This document shows, piece by piece, positions 18,159-26,390 of a stretch of 64,000 bases of DNA; positions within the stretch are counted from its first letter, which is position 1, and each line of letters begins with the position of its first letter. The notes beneath the pieces were generated by a model. It saw only the letters and a program-made list of their open reading frames with translations. It had not been told where the DNA came from and searched no databases. The position numbers and the translations under genes are program-made. This DNA comes from an uncultured Myxococcales bacterium (GTDB lineage: Bacteria; Myxococcota_A; UBA9042). The stretch spans positions 62,001-126,000 of the forward strand of contig CAIMEY010000073.1 in NCBI GenBank assembly GCA_903840165.1, given 5' to 3'.

Positions 18159-18377
18159 TCAGCCGCCGCCAACGAATTGAACAATTTCAAGCTCATCTCC
18201 CGCCTCAACGACCACCTGCGCGTGATCGACACGTCGCACCACGGCACGATTGCGCTCGATGGCCACGCCCGTGGGGGCGATGGATAGATGGGCCAGCAGG
18301 GCCAAAACAGTCAAACCTTGAGGAATTTCAGTAGACTCACCATTGAGTTGTACGGTAATGGTCGGGGCATCGGTCAT
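18159..18377 (-). CDS. thiS: Sulfur carrier protein ThiS
   Basis: A 72-residue ubiquitin-fold protein ending VQFVGGG, the C-terminal Gly-Gly that is adenylated and thiocarboxylated. It has the short beta-grasp pattern (ITVQLNGES, AIERNRAVV) and the GDELEIVQFVGGG end typical of ThiS. Its ATG overlaps the TGA of the O-antigen ligase gene (ATGA), so the thiamine genes are translationally coupled to polysaccharide genes. I see no TPP riboswitch; there is no room for one upstream. Confidence 0.93.
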   Translation of the reverse strand: MTDAPTITVQLNGESTEIPQGLTVLALLAHLSIAPTGVAIERNRAVVRRVDHAQVVVEAGDELEIVQFVGGG

Positions 18378-20194
18378 GGCATTTCCCGGGGGACGTTCGG
18401 TCGCGCGTCGCTCTCTGAGCCGCTGCGCAGGGTCAGGCCCAGTAGGAGCCAAAAGAGCAGCGCCACCTGGGTGTAGGCCAAAAAGTAGTCGACCTGTAGG
18501 TGGACCGCAAGACCGATCAGGCCCGCGGCGGCGGCCAACGCCAGTCCAGCAGCAGGCATTTCTCCATTCGTATCAGGTATTTGCAAGAGGCGTCGCACCC
18601 GAGCAGCCGCCACCACCAGCAGGGCCACCAGCAGCAAAGCGCCCAGCCCGCCGAGGTCCACCAAGGTCTCCAGGAGCCAGGAATGGGCCCGCGCCCGGTC
18701 GTCCCAAGCCGAAGGGGGCACATACTCATGGTACAACTGGCGAAAGCGGTCGTCGCCCCAGCCAAGCCAAGGATGGCGAGACCAAAGGAGAATCGCCGCC
18801 CGCCAGTACTGAGGCCTTTCCAGTTCCGTGGGGCGGGTAAGACGGACCTGGCTCAGATCGACGGCGGCGTGAACTGCATCTCCTCTAAAACGCGAGAGAT
18901 CAGTGCCTGGGCGACCGGCGACGCACTGCAGCGACAACATGGGATTGCCCAGGCTGGACAAGCGCAGGACACGGTCGCGCCCGATGTCGGCCACCAGGGC
19001 GTAAGTACCTGGAGTGCTGGGCAATCGCACGCTCAGCGACATATCTGTGGCCACACCCGGGGGCAGATCCGGCAGGGGCGTCAGGGACCAAACGCGGCTC
19101 AGCGGTTGGCCATCGAGCGTCACAAAGAGGTGCAAGACCAGGCCGGGGGCTTGACGGTTGGACAAGGGCCACTCGCCCGTGTTGCGCAGATGCATCGGAA
19201 TATCAACAACATCGCCAGCATAGCCGACGCAGGCCTGTTCAGCGCGCCACTTCACTTGGTAGGAGCGGTCGGTCAGGCCCACACGCGCTCGCATGTCTGG
19301 ATTGAGCGCGTAGGCCGCAATTACGACCACGCCGTAACCTAGGGCCAACCAACGCAAAGTGAGGCCCCACCCGGTGCGCGGCGCTGCGTAGGCCAGTAGA
19401 CCCATGCCGGCCAAAGCGGCGAGAAATCCTGCGCGCGAATAGGTCAAACTTAGCAAAACGGCGAGCAATCCCAGCCAAGCCACCCAAAGCAAACGCTGCC
19501 ACAGGGGCTGCCCAGGTCGAGCCGCCAAAACCGCCAGCAAGGGCGCCACCAGTTCGAAGTACGCCGCTTGGGTATTGGCGTGGTAAAAGACCGTAGAGAG
19601 GCGTTGTTCGCCCAACATCCAGGTCGGCTCATCGCGAAAGTACTTGAGAAATGGCTCCATTTCCTGGCCAAGGCCCCGTTCGAACAGCGCGATCACGGTA
19701 ATGGTCGCCAGACCGATCAGCAGGCCGACCTTGAGGGCGCGACGGACCAAAGGCTCAGCCCCGAGCTGCCAGACAAACCAGGCCAAAGATACAGAACCTG
19801 CTACGCGCAAAGCGAATTTCAGGACGTACCCATGCGCGCTGGCACCCGAGTACGGGTCGTCCGGGGCCCAGACGGCGCTGCCGAGGTGCCAAGCCGCCCA
19901 AGCAACCAAGGTCAAAGCGATCCAGCGTTGGGCGGAGTCTTGGCGCACCTGGCCTCGCCAAGCCGCGGCGCGCCCGGACGAGATCCACGCGCCGAGGCCT
20001 GTCGAAGCCGTTAGAATGGCAAGCAATTCCGGAAGGGTAAACGACAGACCGTGCAAGGGCAGCGCTTGGCGAAACTCCAGGGGAGCTAAGGCCGCCAAGA
20101 GCGCCAAACTTAAAGAGAACCCGCGCAGCCAAGCCGGACCTGACGGCCAGACGCCTGCTGCGGACGGTGTTGCAGGCACGGTAGCGTCGCTCAT
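18374..20194 (-). CDS. O-antigen ligase/polymerase (Wzy_C family) with an inserted Ig-like domain
   Basis: A 606-residue membrane protein with about 10-12 helices. The family signature HPWLGWGDDRFRQLY with the following RAHSWLLETLVDLG lies near residue 495. In the large periplasmic loop (about residues 310-420) there is a soluble beta-rich segment with VVDIPMHLRNTGEWPL, LPPGVATDMSLSVRLP and TPGTYALVADI, a pattern seen in CARDB/Ig-like domains. It joins or polymerises surface glycans on undecaprenyl carriers outside the membrane. The start overlaps the flippase stop by ATGA, and the stop overlaps thiS. Whether it is a ligase (WaaL) or polymerase (Wzy) cannot be decided from sequence. Confidence 0.85.
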   Translation of the reverse strand: MSDATVPATPSAAGVWPSGPAWLRGFSLSLALLAALAPLEFRQALPLHGLSFTLPELLAILTASTGLGAWISSGRAAAWRGQVRQDSAQRWIALTLVAWAAWHLGSAVWAPDDPYSGASAHGYVLKFALRVAGSVSLAWFVWQLGAEPLVRRALKVGLLIGLATITVIALFERGLGQEMEPFLKYFRDEPTWMLGEQRLSTVFYHANTQAAYFELVAPLLAVLAARPGQPLWQRLLWVAWLGLLAVLLSLTYSRAGFLAALAGMGLLAYAAPRTGWGLTLRWLALGYGVVVIAAYALNPDMRARVGLTDRSYQVKWRAEQACVGYAGDVVDIPMHLRNTGEWPLSNRQAPGLVLHLFVTLDGQPLSRVWSLTPLPDLPPGVATDMSLSVRLPSTPGTYALVADIGRDRVLRLSSLGNPMLSLQCVAGRPGTDLSRFRGDAVHAAVDLSQVRLTRPTELERPQYWRAAILLWSRHPWLGWGDDRFRQLYHEYVPPSAWDDRARAHSWLLETLVDLGGLGALLLVALLVVAAARVRRLLQIPDTNGEMPAAGLALAAAAGLIGLAVHLQVDYFLAYTQVALLFWLLLGLTLRSGSESDARPNVPREMP

Positions 20195-21546
20195 CCTGGC
20201 TTGGCCTCATTGAACTGTGCGAGCCGCAAGCGTAATTGGCGATGAACCAGGGGGGCACAGAACAGCAGTAGCACCACTTCTGTGACCGCCGTGCCCAGCG
20301 CTGCCCCGACACCGCCCAGGCGCGGAATCAGCCAGTAGTTGGCACCGACGTTGACGCCAATAAGCGCGATTGCAAAGGCCATTTGCTGCTTGACCAACCC
20401 CAGCGCCACCAGCATGTGCGTTTCCAGGTAGTTGACAAAGGTGAGCACGGCGCAAGGTGCCAGGGCAATCAGTACGGCCACTGAAGCTGAAAATGCCTTT
20501 CCATACAATAGGTTGATCAGGAACCCAGGAATGGTCACCATCACGACGCCGGCAGCCAGACCCGCGCCGATGAGCACCAGCAAGGTGTTGCGATGCAAGG
20601 CGATCGCCCGCGCCGGCGCTTCAACGACCGTGCGCGACAGGGCGGGAAAGGTGGCGGCCATGAGGATGCTTGGAATTACGCTGAGATTCTCGAGCAGTTT
20701 GTAAGCCGCGTTGTAGACACCGGTTTCCTCGTCACCACGCAGGGCCCTGAGCATCGGCACATCGATTTTGAAGTAGATCAGGCTCGCGACGATGGCCAAG
20801 CCCAAGGGCAGGACCTCACGGCGAAAGCGCGACAGCATCGCGCCACTCCAACCGAACTCAGGCGTAACCACCTGCAACATCAAGCGATATGCATGAATCG
20901 CGCCGAGAATGCCGGCCACAGCCATGGCCGCGGCGACGATCACCATGGCCAATGGCTTGTCGGTGAACTGCGGGTCGTCGTGGTGCACAAGCTCCAATGC
21001 TGTAAAAACAAAGGCCAACTGCACGCCAGCAACGAAGGCCCCCGAACGGGCCTCGAGTTCCAGACGTTGAATGCCGCGAAAGACTTGCCAAATGACCTCA
21101 ATGGCGGAGGTCGCCAGGGCCGATAAGCCAGCGAAAGCAATAGCAAATGCTACAGCTGAAGCATGGTGACGATGCACGATTTCGCGCCCGGCATAGGGGT
21201 CGAGAAAGTGCCACCACGTCAGCCCGGCCATCAGCAAGAGGTACCCAACAGCCAAAACAGCTTTAAAGGTAAGGACTTGGCCAACAAGGCGCGGGGGAGG
21301 CAGGTCCGAACGGGCGATCTCGCGGGTGAGAAAGAGGCCAAGGCCCATATCCGTGATTTGCACGCACAAAAGGCCGATTGCCACGGCATACGTGTATTGG
21401 CCGTACACGCGGGTGCCCAGGGCCCGGGCGATCAGAATGATCTGCACCAAGCGCAGGCCCTTTTCCACGACCATGCCCAGGGTTTTCCACGCGATATTCT
21501 TACGGATCTGCGACGCCGTCATGCGACCCCGCCAAGAACGGTCCAT
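20191..21546 (-). CDS. Polysaccharide flippase, Wzx/MOP family
   Basis: An integral membrane protein with 12-14 predicted helices and the family's N-terminal motif IRKNIAWKTLGMVVEKGLRLVQ, then ARALGTRVYGQYTYA. It should flip lipid-linked oligosaccharides across the inner membrane. The frame is open to ATG 21744, but that N-terminal extension is Arg-rich and unlike the family. Starts at 21546 (MDRSW) or 21522 (MTASQ) are better; neither has a strong ribosome binding site. It overlaps the Wzy-like gene by 4 bp and lies 280 bp after the sugar transferase gene, a gap that might hold an internal promoter. Confidence 0.88.
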   Translation of the reverse strand: MDRSWRGRMTASQIRKNIAWKTLGMVVEKGLRLVQIILIARALGTRVYGQYTYAVAIGLLCVQITDMGLGLFLTREIARSDLPPPRLVGQVLTFKAVLAVGYLLLMAGLTWWHFLDPYAGREIVHRHHASAVAFAIAFAGLSALATSAIEVIWQVFRGIQRLELEARSGAFVAGVQLAFVFTALELVHHDDPQFTDKPLAMVIVAAAMAVAGILGAIHAYRLMLQVVTPEFGWSGAMLSRFRREVLPLGLAIVASLIYFKIDVPMLRALRGDEETGVYNAAYKLLENLSVIPSILMAATFPALSRTVVEAPARAIALHRNTLLVLIGAGLAAGVVMVTIPGFLINLLYGKAFSASVAVLIALAPCAVLTFVNYLETHMLVALGLVKQQMAFAIALIGVNVGANYWLIPRLGGVGAALGTAVTEVVLLLFCAPLVHRQLRLRLAQFNEAKPG

Positions 21547-21825
21547 GCCAAGGCTAGCGAGGCGGGCACGTACGATCGCGCGCCATGAATGCGCGAGCCT
21601 GCTTGGGGTGTCCGCAGGAGCCAATGGCGCAAAAGTCTTGAGATCACGATTCGATTCCGCCAGGCCGAGCACCGTGCAAGGGCGCGCTATGGTAGCCGCC
21701 CCCCGGGATTGCGGCAAACGATTGCGCCTTCCCAGCGAAAACATGTGATATTTTCAAGGCTTCCGTACTGCGATCTGAACAGCAACCTGCCGCGAGCCGT
21801 ACCCACTGCGGCCGCACGGGGCCGA

Positions 21826-22566
21826 TCAGTCGCCTTTGAGGAGCACCGAGAAGGTGCGAAAGAAGCACGCAGCGTCCAAAACCAGCGAAAATTTCTGGAC
21901 ATAATGGACGTCGTACACCGTGCGCTCTTCAATGGACACATTGCCCCGCAAGCCGTTGACCTGGGCCCAGCCGGAGAGGCCCGGACGGACGCAGTGGCGC
22001 AGGTCGTAATCATTGATATTTTGGCGAAATCGCGACACAAAGACGGGACGCTCCGGACGAGGGCCAATCAGGCTCATGTCTCCAACCAAAACGTTCCAGA
22101 TTTGAGGGAGTTCGTCCAGGCTGGTGCGGCGCAGAAAACCGCCAACCTTGGTCACACGGGTATCCTGACTGCGCGCCCAACGGGGGCCCGCGGCCTCGGC
22201 ATCGGTGTACATCGACCGGAACTTTAGAATATGAAACGGCTTTCCAAAGCGACCCACGCGAACTTGGCGATACAGCGCCGGACCGGGAGAGTCCAAACGC
22301 ACGGCCAGGGCTAGGCTGGCGAGGAAGGGCGCGCCAACGACCAGGCAAGTGGCGGAAAACCCAATATCAAACAGGCGTTTAACCGATGATTGCACGGGCC
22401 GCAGCGTCGGCAACTGCGCCGGCATCGCAAAGACTGTCCCCTGAGGCGATTCGCTAGCGGCTACCTGCTTGGAGGGCCCGGCCTTATCGTCATCCACCGC
22501 CAAGGGCAAGGGATCTTGGCCTGGGGCAACAGCTATCTCTGGGCGGCTGCGGGGATTCTTGGGCAT
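21826..22566 (-). CDS. Phosphoglycosyl transferase (bacterial sugar transferase, WbaP/PglC type)
   Basis: A 246-residue monotopic-type enzyme that moves a sugar-phosphate from a nucleotide sugar to undecaprenyl phosphate, the first step of glycan assembly. Visible features: one membrane hairpin (FDIGFSATCLVVGAPFLASLALAV) and PGPALYRQVRVGRFGKPFHILKFRSM, followed by the catalytic LRRTSLDELPQ (Asp-Glu dyad), MSLIGPRP and PGLSGWAQVNG. About 55 residues of hydrophilic N-terminus precede the domain. It lies 75 bp downstream of the GT4 gene. Confidence 0.94.
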   Translation of the reverse strand: MPKNPRSRPEIAVAPGQDPLPLAVDDDKAGPSKQVAASESPQGTVFAMPAQLPTLRPVQSSVKRLFDIGFSATCLVVGAPFLASLALAVRLDSPGPALYRQVRVGRFGKPFHILKFRSMYTDAEAAGPRWARSQDTRVTKVGGFLRRTSLDELPQIWNVLVGDMSLIGPRPERPVFVSRFRQNINDYDLRHCVRPGLSGWAQVNGLRGNVSIEERTVYDVHYVQKFSLVLDAACFFRTFSVLLKGD

Positions 22567-22641
22567 CGGCTCAAACCTTGCTGGAACGGAAAGCGCCGCT
22601 GCTGCGCGGCTTGCGATACAGGGAAGGCCCCGCCCTGGATC

Positions 22642-23820
22642 TTACGCGAATCTGACCTCTTGTGCGCCATGGTTGCGCTGGGCGGCCAACACGCGGGCCC
22701 GCTGGACGGCGGCGCTCATGTGGGCCAAGAAAGCCGGCCTATCGAATAAAGCGGCATGATTGCGACAGGTTTCTGCCGTCAATCCGCCAGCCGCCAAGAG
22801 ATTCTCAGCGGCTGCGACCGCCTGAACCAAGGATTGCGCCGTCGGTTCTGCAAAGAATACGCCCGTTTTGTCGGCAACCACACTTTCCAATGCGCCACCC
22901 TGACCAAAGGCGACGACGGGCACGCCGGCAGCCTGGGCTTCCAAGGGCACGATGCCAAAATCCTCTTCGCCAGCGAAAATGAACAGCCGCGCGCCTTGAT
23001 ACCAATTGGCCAATTCCGCTTCAGCGACGCGGCCTATGAAGCGAACGTTGGCCGTGGCCATGCGCTGCAAACGCTCGCGTTCAGGGCCATCGCCGACGAC
23101 GACCAGGGGCTTATCGGGCATCGCGGCATAAGCCTGCAGAGCCAAGTCGACGCGCTTATAGGGCACCAAACCGCCTAGAACCAGGTCGTATTGGCCCGTT
23201 GGATCAGGCCCAGCAAAGCGCACACACTCCACCGGCGGCGCCACGACTTCAGCAGGGCGATGATAAAACTGCTTGATTTTGCTCGCGGTATTATGACTAT
23301 TGGCGACAAAGGCGTCGACGCGCGGCACCGTCGCTAGGTCCCACTGCCGCAGCCAACCAGCCGCTTGTTGCACGGCGGGCTGGGCAAGGCGCAGGAGCGG
23401 ATGACTGCCGCGGATATAATCCGCTGTACGATCCCAGGCATAGCGCATCGGCGTATGGCAATAGCAGACATGAACGGCACCGGGACCCGCAATCGCCGCC
23501 TTGGCCGCGCAGTGACTGGAGGAAATCACGAGATCAAAGTCACTGAGATCAAAAAGTTCTACGGCCGCGGGATACAAGGGCAGGAGCCAACGGTGCCGGC
23601 GATGGGCCCCGGGCAGGCGGTCGGCAAAACTGCTGACGTGACGCATGGCCTCGATGCGTGGCGTCCCAACGCCCGGAATTCGCACCAGGGTATGAACAAC
23701 GGCCTGGGGAAAAAGTTCGCACAACGCGTCTAGAACGCGTTCGCCACCGCGCAAGGTGACGAGCCAGTCGTGGACCAAGGCGACGCGCAAAGAATCAAGG
23801 GGCGGCAAGGCGTTGGGCAT
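22642..23820 (-). CDS. Glycosyltransferase family 4 (group 1)
   Basis: A 392-residue GT-B enzyme. N-terminal features are RVALVHDWLVTLRGGERVL, then SSHCAAKAAI, HTPMRYAWD and FVANSHNTASKI. The C-terminal donor half has VVGDGPERERLQ, VRFIGRV and FAGEEDFGIVPLEAQAAGVPVVAFGQGGALESV, the EX7E region of GT4. It is cytoplasmic and adds a sugar during repeat-unit synthesis. The frame is open to 24069, but ATG 23820 starts the Rossmann strand at the right place. It is probably the first gene of the polysaccharide run. Confidence 0.92.
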   Translation of the reverse strand: MPNALPPLDSLRVALVHDWLVTLRGGERVLDALCELFPQAVVHTLVRIPGVGTPRIEAMRHVSSFADRLPGAHRRHRWLLPLYPAAVELFDLSDFDLVISSSHCAAKAAIAGPGAVHVCYCHTPMRYAWDRTADYIRGSHPLLRLAQPAVQQAAGWLRQWDLATVPRVDAFVANSHNTASKIKQFYHRPAEVVAPPVECVRFAGPDPTGQYDLVLGGLVPYKRVDLALQAYAAMPDKPLVVVGDGPERERLQRMATANVRFIGRVAEAELANWYQGARLFIFAGEEDFGIVPLEAQAAGVPVVAFGQGGALESVVADKTGVFFAEPTAQSLVQAVAAAENLLAAGGLTAETCRNHAALFDRPAFLAHMSAAVQRARVLAAQRNHGAQEVRFA

Positions 23821-23909
23821 GGACGACCGGGCGCTCCAGGGCAAAAGGGGGCGGGTAGCGTACCGCGGGCGGGCGGAGGCTGCAAGGCAAAAGCCAGGCC
23901 GCTGTAGGG

Positions 23910-23956
23910 CGGTCTTGCTGGTGCAGGACGGTCTTGCTGGTGCAGGACGGTCTTGC
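23910..23956. repeat. 19-bp tandem repeat, about 2.5 copies
   Basis: The unit CGGTCTTGCTGGTGCAGGA occurs at 23910-23928 and 23929-23947, exact, with a partial third copy (CGGTCTTGC) after it. It lies in the 187-bp gap between the GT4 start and the end of the DprE1-like gene, close upstream of the polysaccharide genes. It could arise by slippage or be a binding-site array; nothing more can be said. Confidence 0.85.
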
Positions 23957-24007
23957 GGCTGCCAACCCGTCACAAGCGGGCCCAAACCTACGTGCGGCGA
24001 CGCAGAA

Positions 24008-25465
24008 CTACTTTGCTTGACAATCAGCAGCTTGGGCCAATGCGATGGCCGGAGCCAAAGCTCGGTCATACAGGTCCGTGGCTAGCAAGCCATTCGGGTC
24101 AAGTTCGTCTCGCAACGCCTTGAACTGTAACAACTTTTCCGCACCGAACGCTTGAAGCACTGACGCGGGTCGCACCGTTGCATCCTTGGCAAAGTAGACC
24201 TTACCACCTGCATTCATGACTAATTCATCCATTTGATGACACATTTCCCACAGGGCCTCGCGGTTGCGCGGCGTCACGGGAAAATCCTGAGCCAGAGACC
24301 AACCGTCCAGACCGTGGCTCAGCAGGAAGGGGTCCGGCCGATGCCGCTTGAGCACCGCCAGCCAACTGGGCATCCCGTGCTTATGGCAAAGCGCTAGAAT
24401 TGCGGGGAAAACCTCGCGAACGCGGTCGTCTGGCACAAAGGACTGGTGCTGAACCAGACCGTGGGGCCGATAAATCCATTTCCAATTCGGCACATAGTCC
24501 AGCAGGAAATGAAACGCGCCATGGCTTTGTTGGTAATCTTTGCCGTCCTCAAGCCAGCGTCCCGATTGATACTTTGCCCAATTGATGAGTCGCATACCGG
24601 CGGGATGGGCAAAGGGCTTCATCAGCCGCCACATCGCCGCCTTGGGAAAGACGCCCATGAGGTGTAGGGGCAACTCTTGTTGCTGAACTTGCAGCGTATT
24701 TTTGGCGTCTGGGTCCTCGCCCTGGGCCAGTTGCCGCGCGGTGTGGATGAGGCCCCGCCCGAGCGCCCTGCCCGTCGCAAAGGCATCGAGCCAGGCCACG
24801 GCGTAATCGCTGCTGGGCAGGGCCTGGACGAACCGGTCGAGCAGCGCGCCAAAGTTGGGCGCAGAGGTGGCATGAACGTTTAACTTGCCGGAATAAATGG
24901 GTTTTAGCTTCAGATCGACGCGTGTAATCAGCCCGAGTTCGCCCGCGCCGCCGATGATCGCATGGAACAGGTCGGGCCGTTGCTGCCGCGACACCTCGAG
25001 GAGCTGACCGCCTGGCGTCATCACCTCAAGCGCTTGAATATGTTCACCAATAGGACCGACGGCATACGCATTCTTGCCGTGGATGTTCATCGACGCCGCA
25101 CCACCCAAGGTTGGCGCCATGGTGCCAGACACGACGGGAGGCCAAAATCCAGCAGCCACGGCAGTTTGCCAAACTTGACGCAGGGTTACGCCTGCCTCAC
25201 CGCGCAAGATGCCGGTCTGGGGCGAAAAATCGAGGATCTGATGAAACTGCGCGAGGTCAATGACTAATTTACCCGTGCCGCAGGCCGCATCGCCGTAAGA
25301 GCAGCCCGAACCGCGCAGGGCCACGCGTAGTCCATGGTCAGCGGCGTAGGCCAAGGCAGCAGCAAGGCCCTCTTTGCTTGTAGGAGCAACCACTTGAGAT
25401 GCGCCACCGACGGCCATGCCCCAACCGGCGATGGTCTGCGATTCTAAGGCAATTGCTTGATTCAT
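24008..25465 (-). CDS. FAD-linked oxidoreductase resembling DprE1 (decaprenylphosphoryl-ribose oxidase)
   Basis: A 485-residue flavoprotein of the PCMH/VAO superfamily. It follows the DprE1 pattern: GWG near the start, VALRGSGCSYGDAA, LVIDLAQFHQIL, a pyrophosphate-binding APTLGGAASMNIHGKN, then VYFAKDATV and a final LRDELDPNGLLATDLYDRA. In mycobacteria DprE1 oxidises the 2'-OH of polyprenyl-phosphoryl ribose and DprE2 reduces the ketone, giving the arabinose donor. The downstream-facing partner here (25519-26250) is an SDR with a DprE2-like end, so a two-step epimerase on a lipid-linked sugar is likely; the sugar is unknown. ATG 25465 follows AAAGAG. Confidence 0.8.
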   Translation of the reverse strand: MNQAIALESQTIAGWGMAVGGASQVVAPTSKEGLAAALAYAADHGLRVALRGSGCSYGDAACGTGKLVIDLAQFHQILDFSPQTGILRGEAGVTLRQVWQTAVAAGFWPPVVSGTMAPTLGGAASMNIHGKNAYAVGPIGEHIQALEVMTPGGQLLEVSRQQRPDLFHAIIGGAGELGLITRVDLKLKPIYSGKLNVHATSAPNFGALLDRFVQALPSSDYAVAWLDAFATGRALGRGLIHTARQLAQGEDPDAKNTLQVQQQELPLHLMGVFPKAAMWRLMKPFAHPAGMRLINWAKYQSGRWLEDGKDYQQSHGAFHFLLDYVPNWKWIYRPHGLVQHQSFVPDDRVREVFPAILALCHKHGMPSWLAVLKRHRPDPFLLSHGLDGWSLAQDFPVTPRNREALWEMCHQMDELVMNAGGKVYFAKDATVRPASVLQAFGAEKLLQFKALRDELDPNGLLATDLYDRALAPAIALAQAADCQAK

Positions 25466-25518
25466 CACTCTTTTTCCGTGCGTTGGCCAACTGGCGGGCC
25501 ACGCGCTACAGGCCGGCC

Positions 25519-26250
25519 CTAGATGGACAAACGGCGGAACACCGTCGGCGGAATCAGGCGAATAACCCCCATGATCCAAGCCCATTTGGCGGGCACATAG
25601 ACTTCTCGCTCGCCGCGTTCGATGGCGCGGGCGATGCGCTTGGCAGCCAGATCCACCGGAAACAGCGCGCCTTTTGCTTTGCCGCGGGCCATCGGTGTGT
25701 CGATGGGGCCGGGCTTGATGGTAACGACGCGAATGCCGCGCACATAGAGGCGATTGTACAACGATTCCATATAGGTATGCAGGGCCGCCTTGCTCGCTCC
25801 ATAGGCTGGCCCGGGTCGACGCCCGCGGTCTCCCGCCACCGAGCCAACCGCGCACAGCGTCCCGCGCCCGAGGCTAAGGAACAGCGTGGCTGCGCGATTG
25901 AGCCAGGCCATGGCGCCGATGAGGTTGGTCTCGACGATGACGCGGTCCTTGACTGAGTCGAACTCGTCAGGCCCAACATCGGGCATGATTCCCGAGCAGT
26001 AGACCACTGTGTCCAGTCCGGGGAGCAAGCTGCGCAGCTGGTTCCACGTAAACTCGACTTGCTGGTCATCGGTCACATCGCACGCCAGGGGGATGGCTTG
26101 ACCGCCAAGGGCGCGCACTTGCTCAGCAACCATCGCTAGGGCTTCATTGCGCCGCGCGACCAAGGCCAAGGTCCGCCCGGGCCGTGCCAAGGCTTGAGCG
26201 AGGGCCGCACCAATCCCGGAAGAAGCGCCGATAATCAAGATGTTGTCCAT
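25519..26250 (-). CDS. Short-chain dehydrogenase resembling DprE2
   Basis: A 243-residue NAD(P)-dependent SDR. It has the cofactor motif IIGASSGIGAA near residue 5, a catalytic Ser region (VGSVAGD) and Tyr-Lys (YGASKAA), then IKPGPIDTPM. The C-terminus VYVPAKWAWIMGVIRLIPPTVFRRLSI-like end (last 27 residues) follows the pattern of mycobacterial DprE2, with IP--FR-L-I at the very end. It precedes the DprE1-like gene in transcription, with 53 bp between them. AGAGGAA supports ATG 26250 (the frame is open to 26562). It should reduce the keto sugar made by its partner. Confidence 0.82.
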   Translation of the reverse strand: MDNILIIGASSGIGAALAQALARPGRTLALVARRNEALAMVAEQVRALGGQAIPLACDVTDDQQVEFTWNQLRSLLPGLDTVVYCSGIMPDVGPDEFDSVKDRVIVETNLIGAMAWLNRAATLFLSLGRGTLCAVGSVAGDRGRRPGPAYGASKAALHTYMESLYNRLYVRGIRVVTIKPGPIDTPMARGKAKGALFPVDLAAKRIARAIERGEREVYVPAKWAWIMGVIRLIPPTVFRRLSI

Positions 26251-26390
26251 GATTCCTCTACAGCGCCAGTCCAGGGACCGTCGTGCTGCCAAGATAGGCA
26301 GAGGTGCCCGAGCGGGCAAGGGTTCGCCCGCGAAATGCCACAGGACCGCCCGAGGGCAACCACGCGCCTTGCGGAGACATTGTGACCGCC

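Noticed and set aside
18159-18377. TPP riboswitch before the thiamine genes
   Set aside because: thiS starts inside the stop codon of the ligase gene, so there is no leader. No CTGAGA/THI-box pattern is seen there or near the ligase start.
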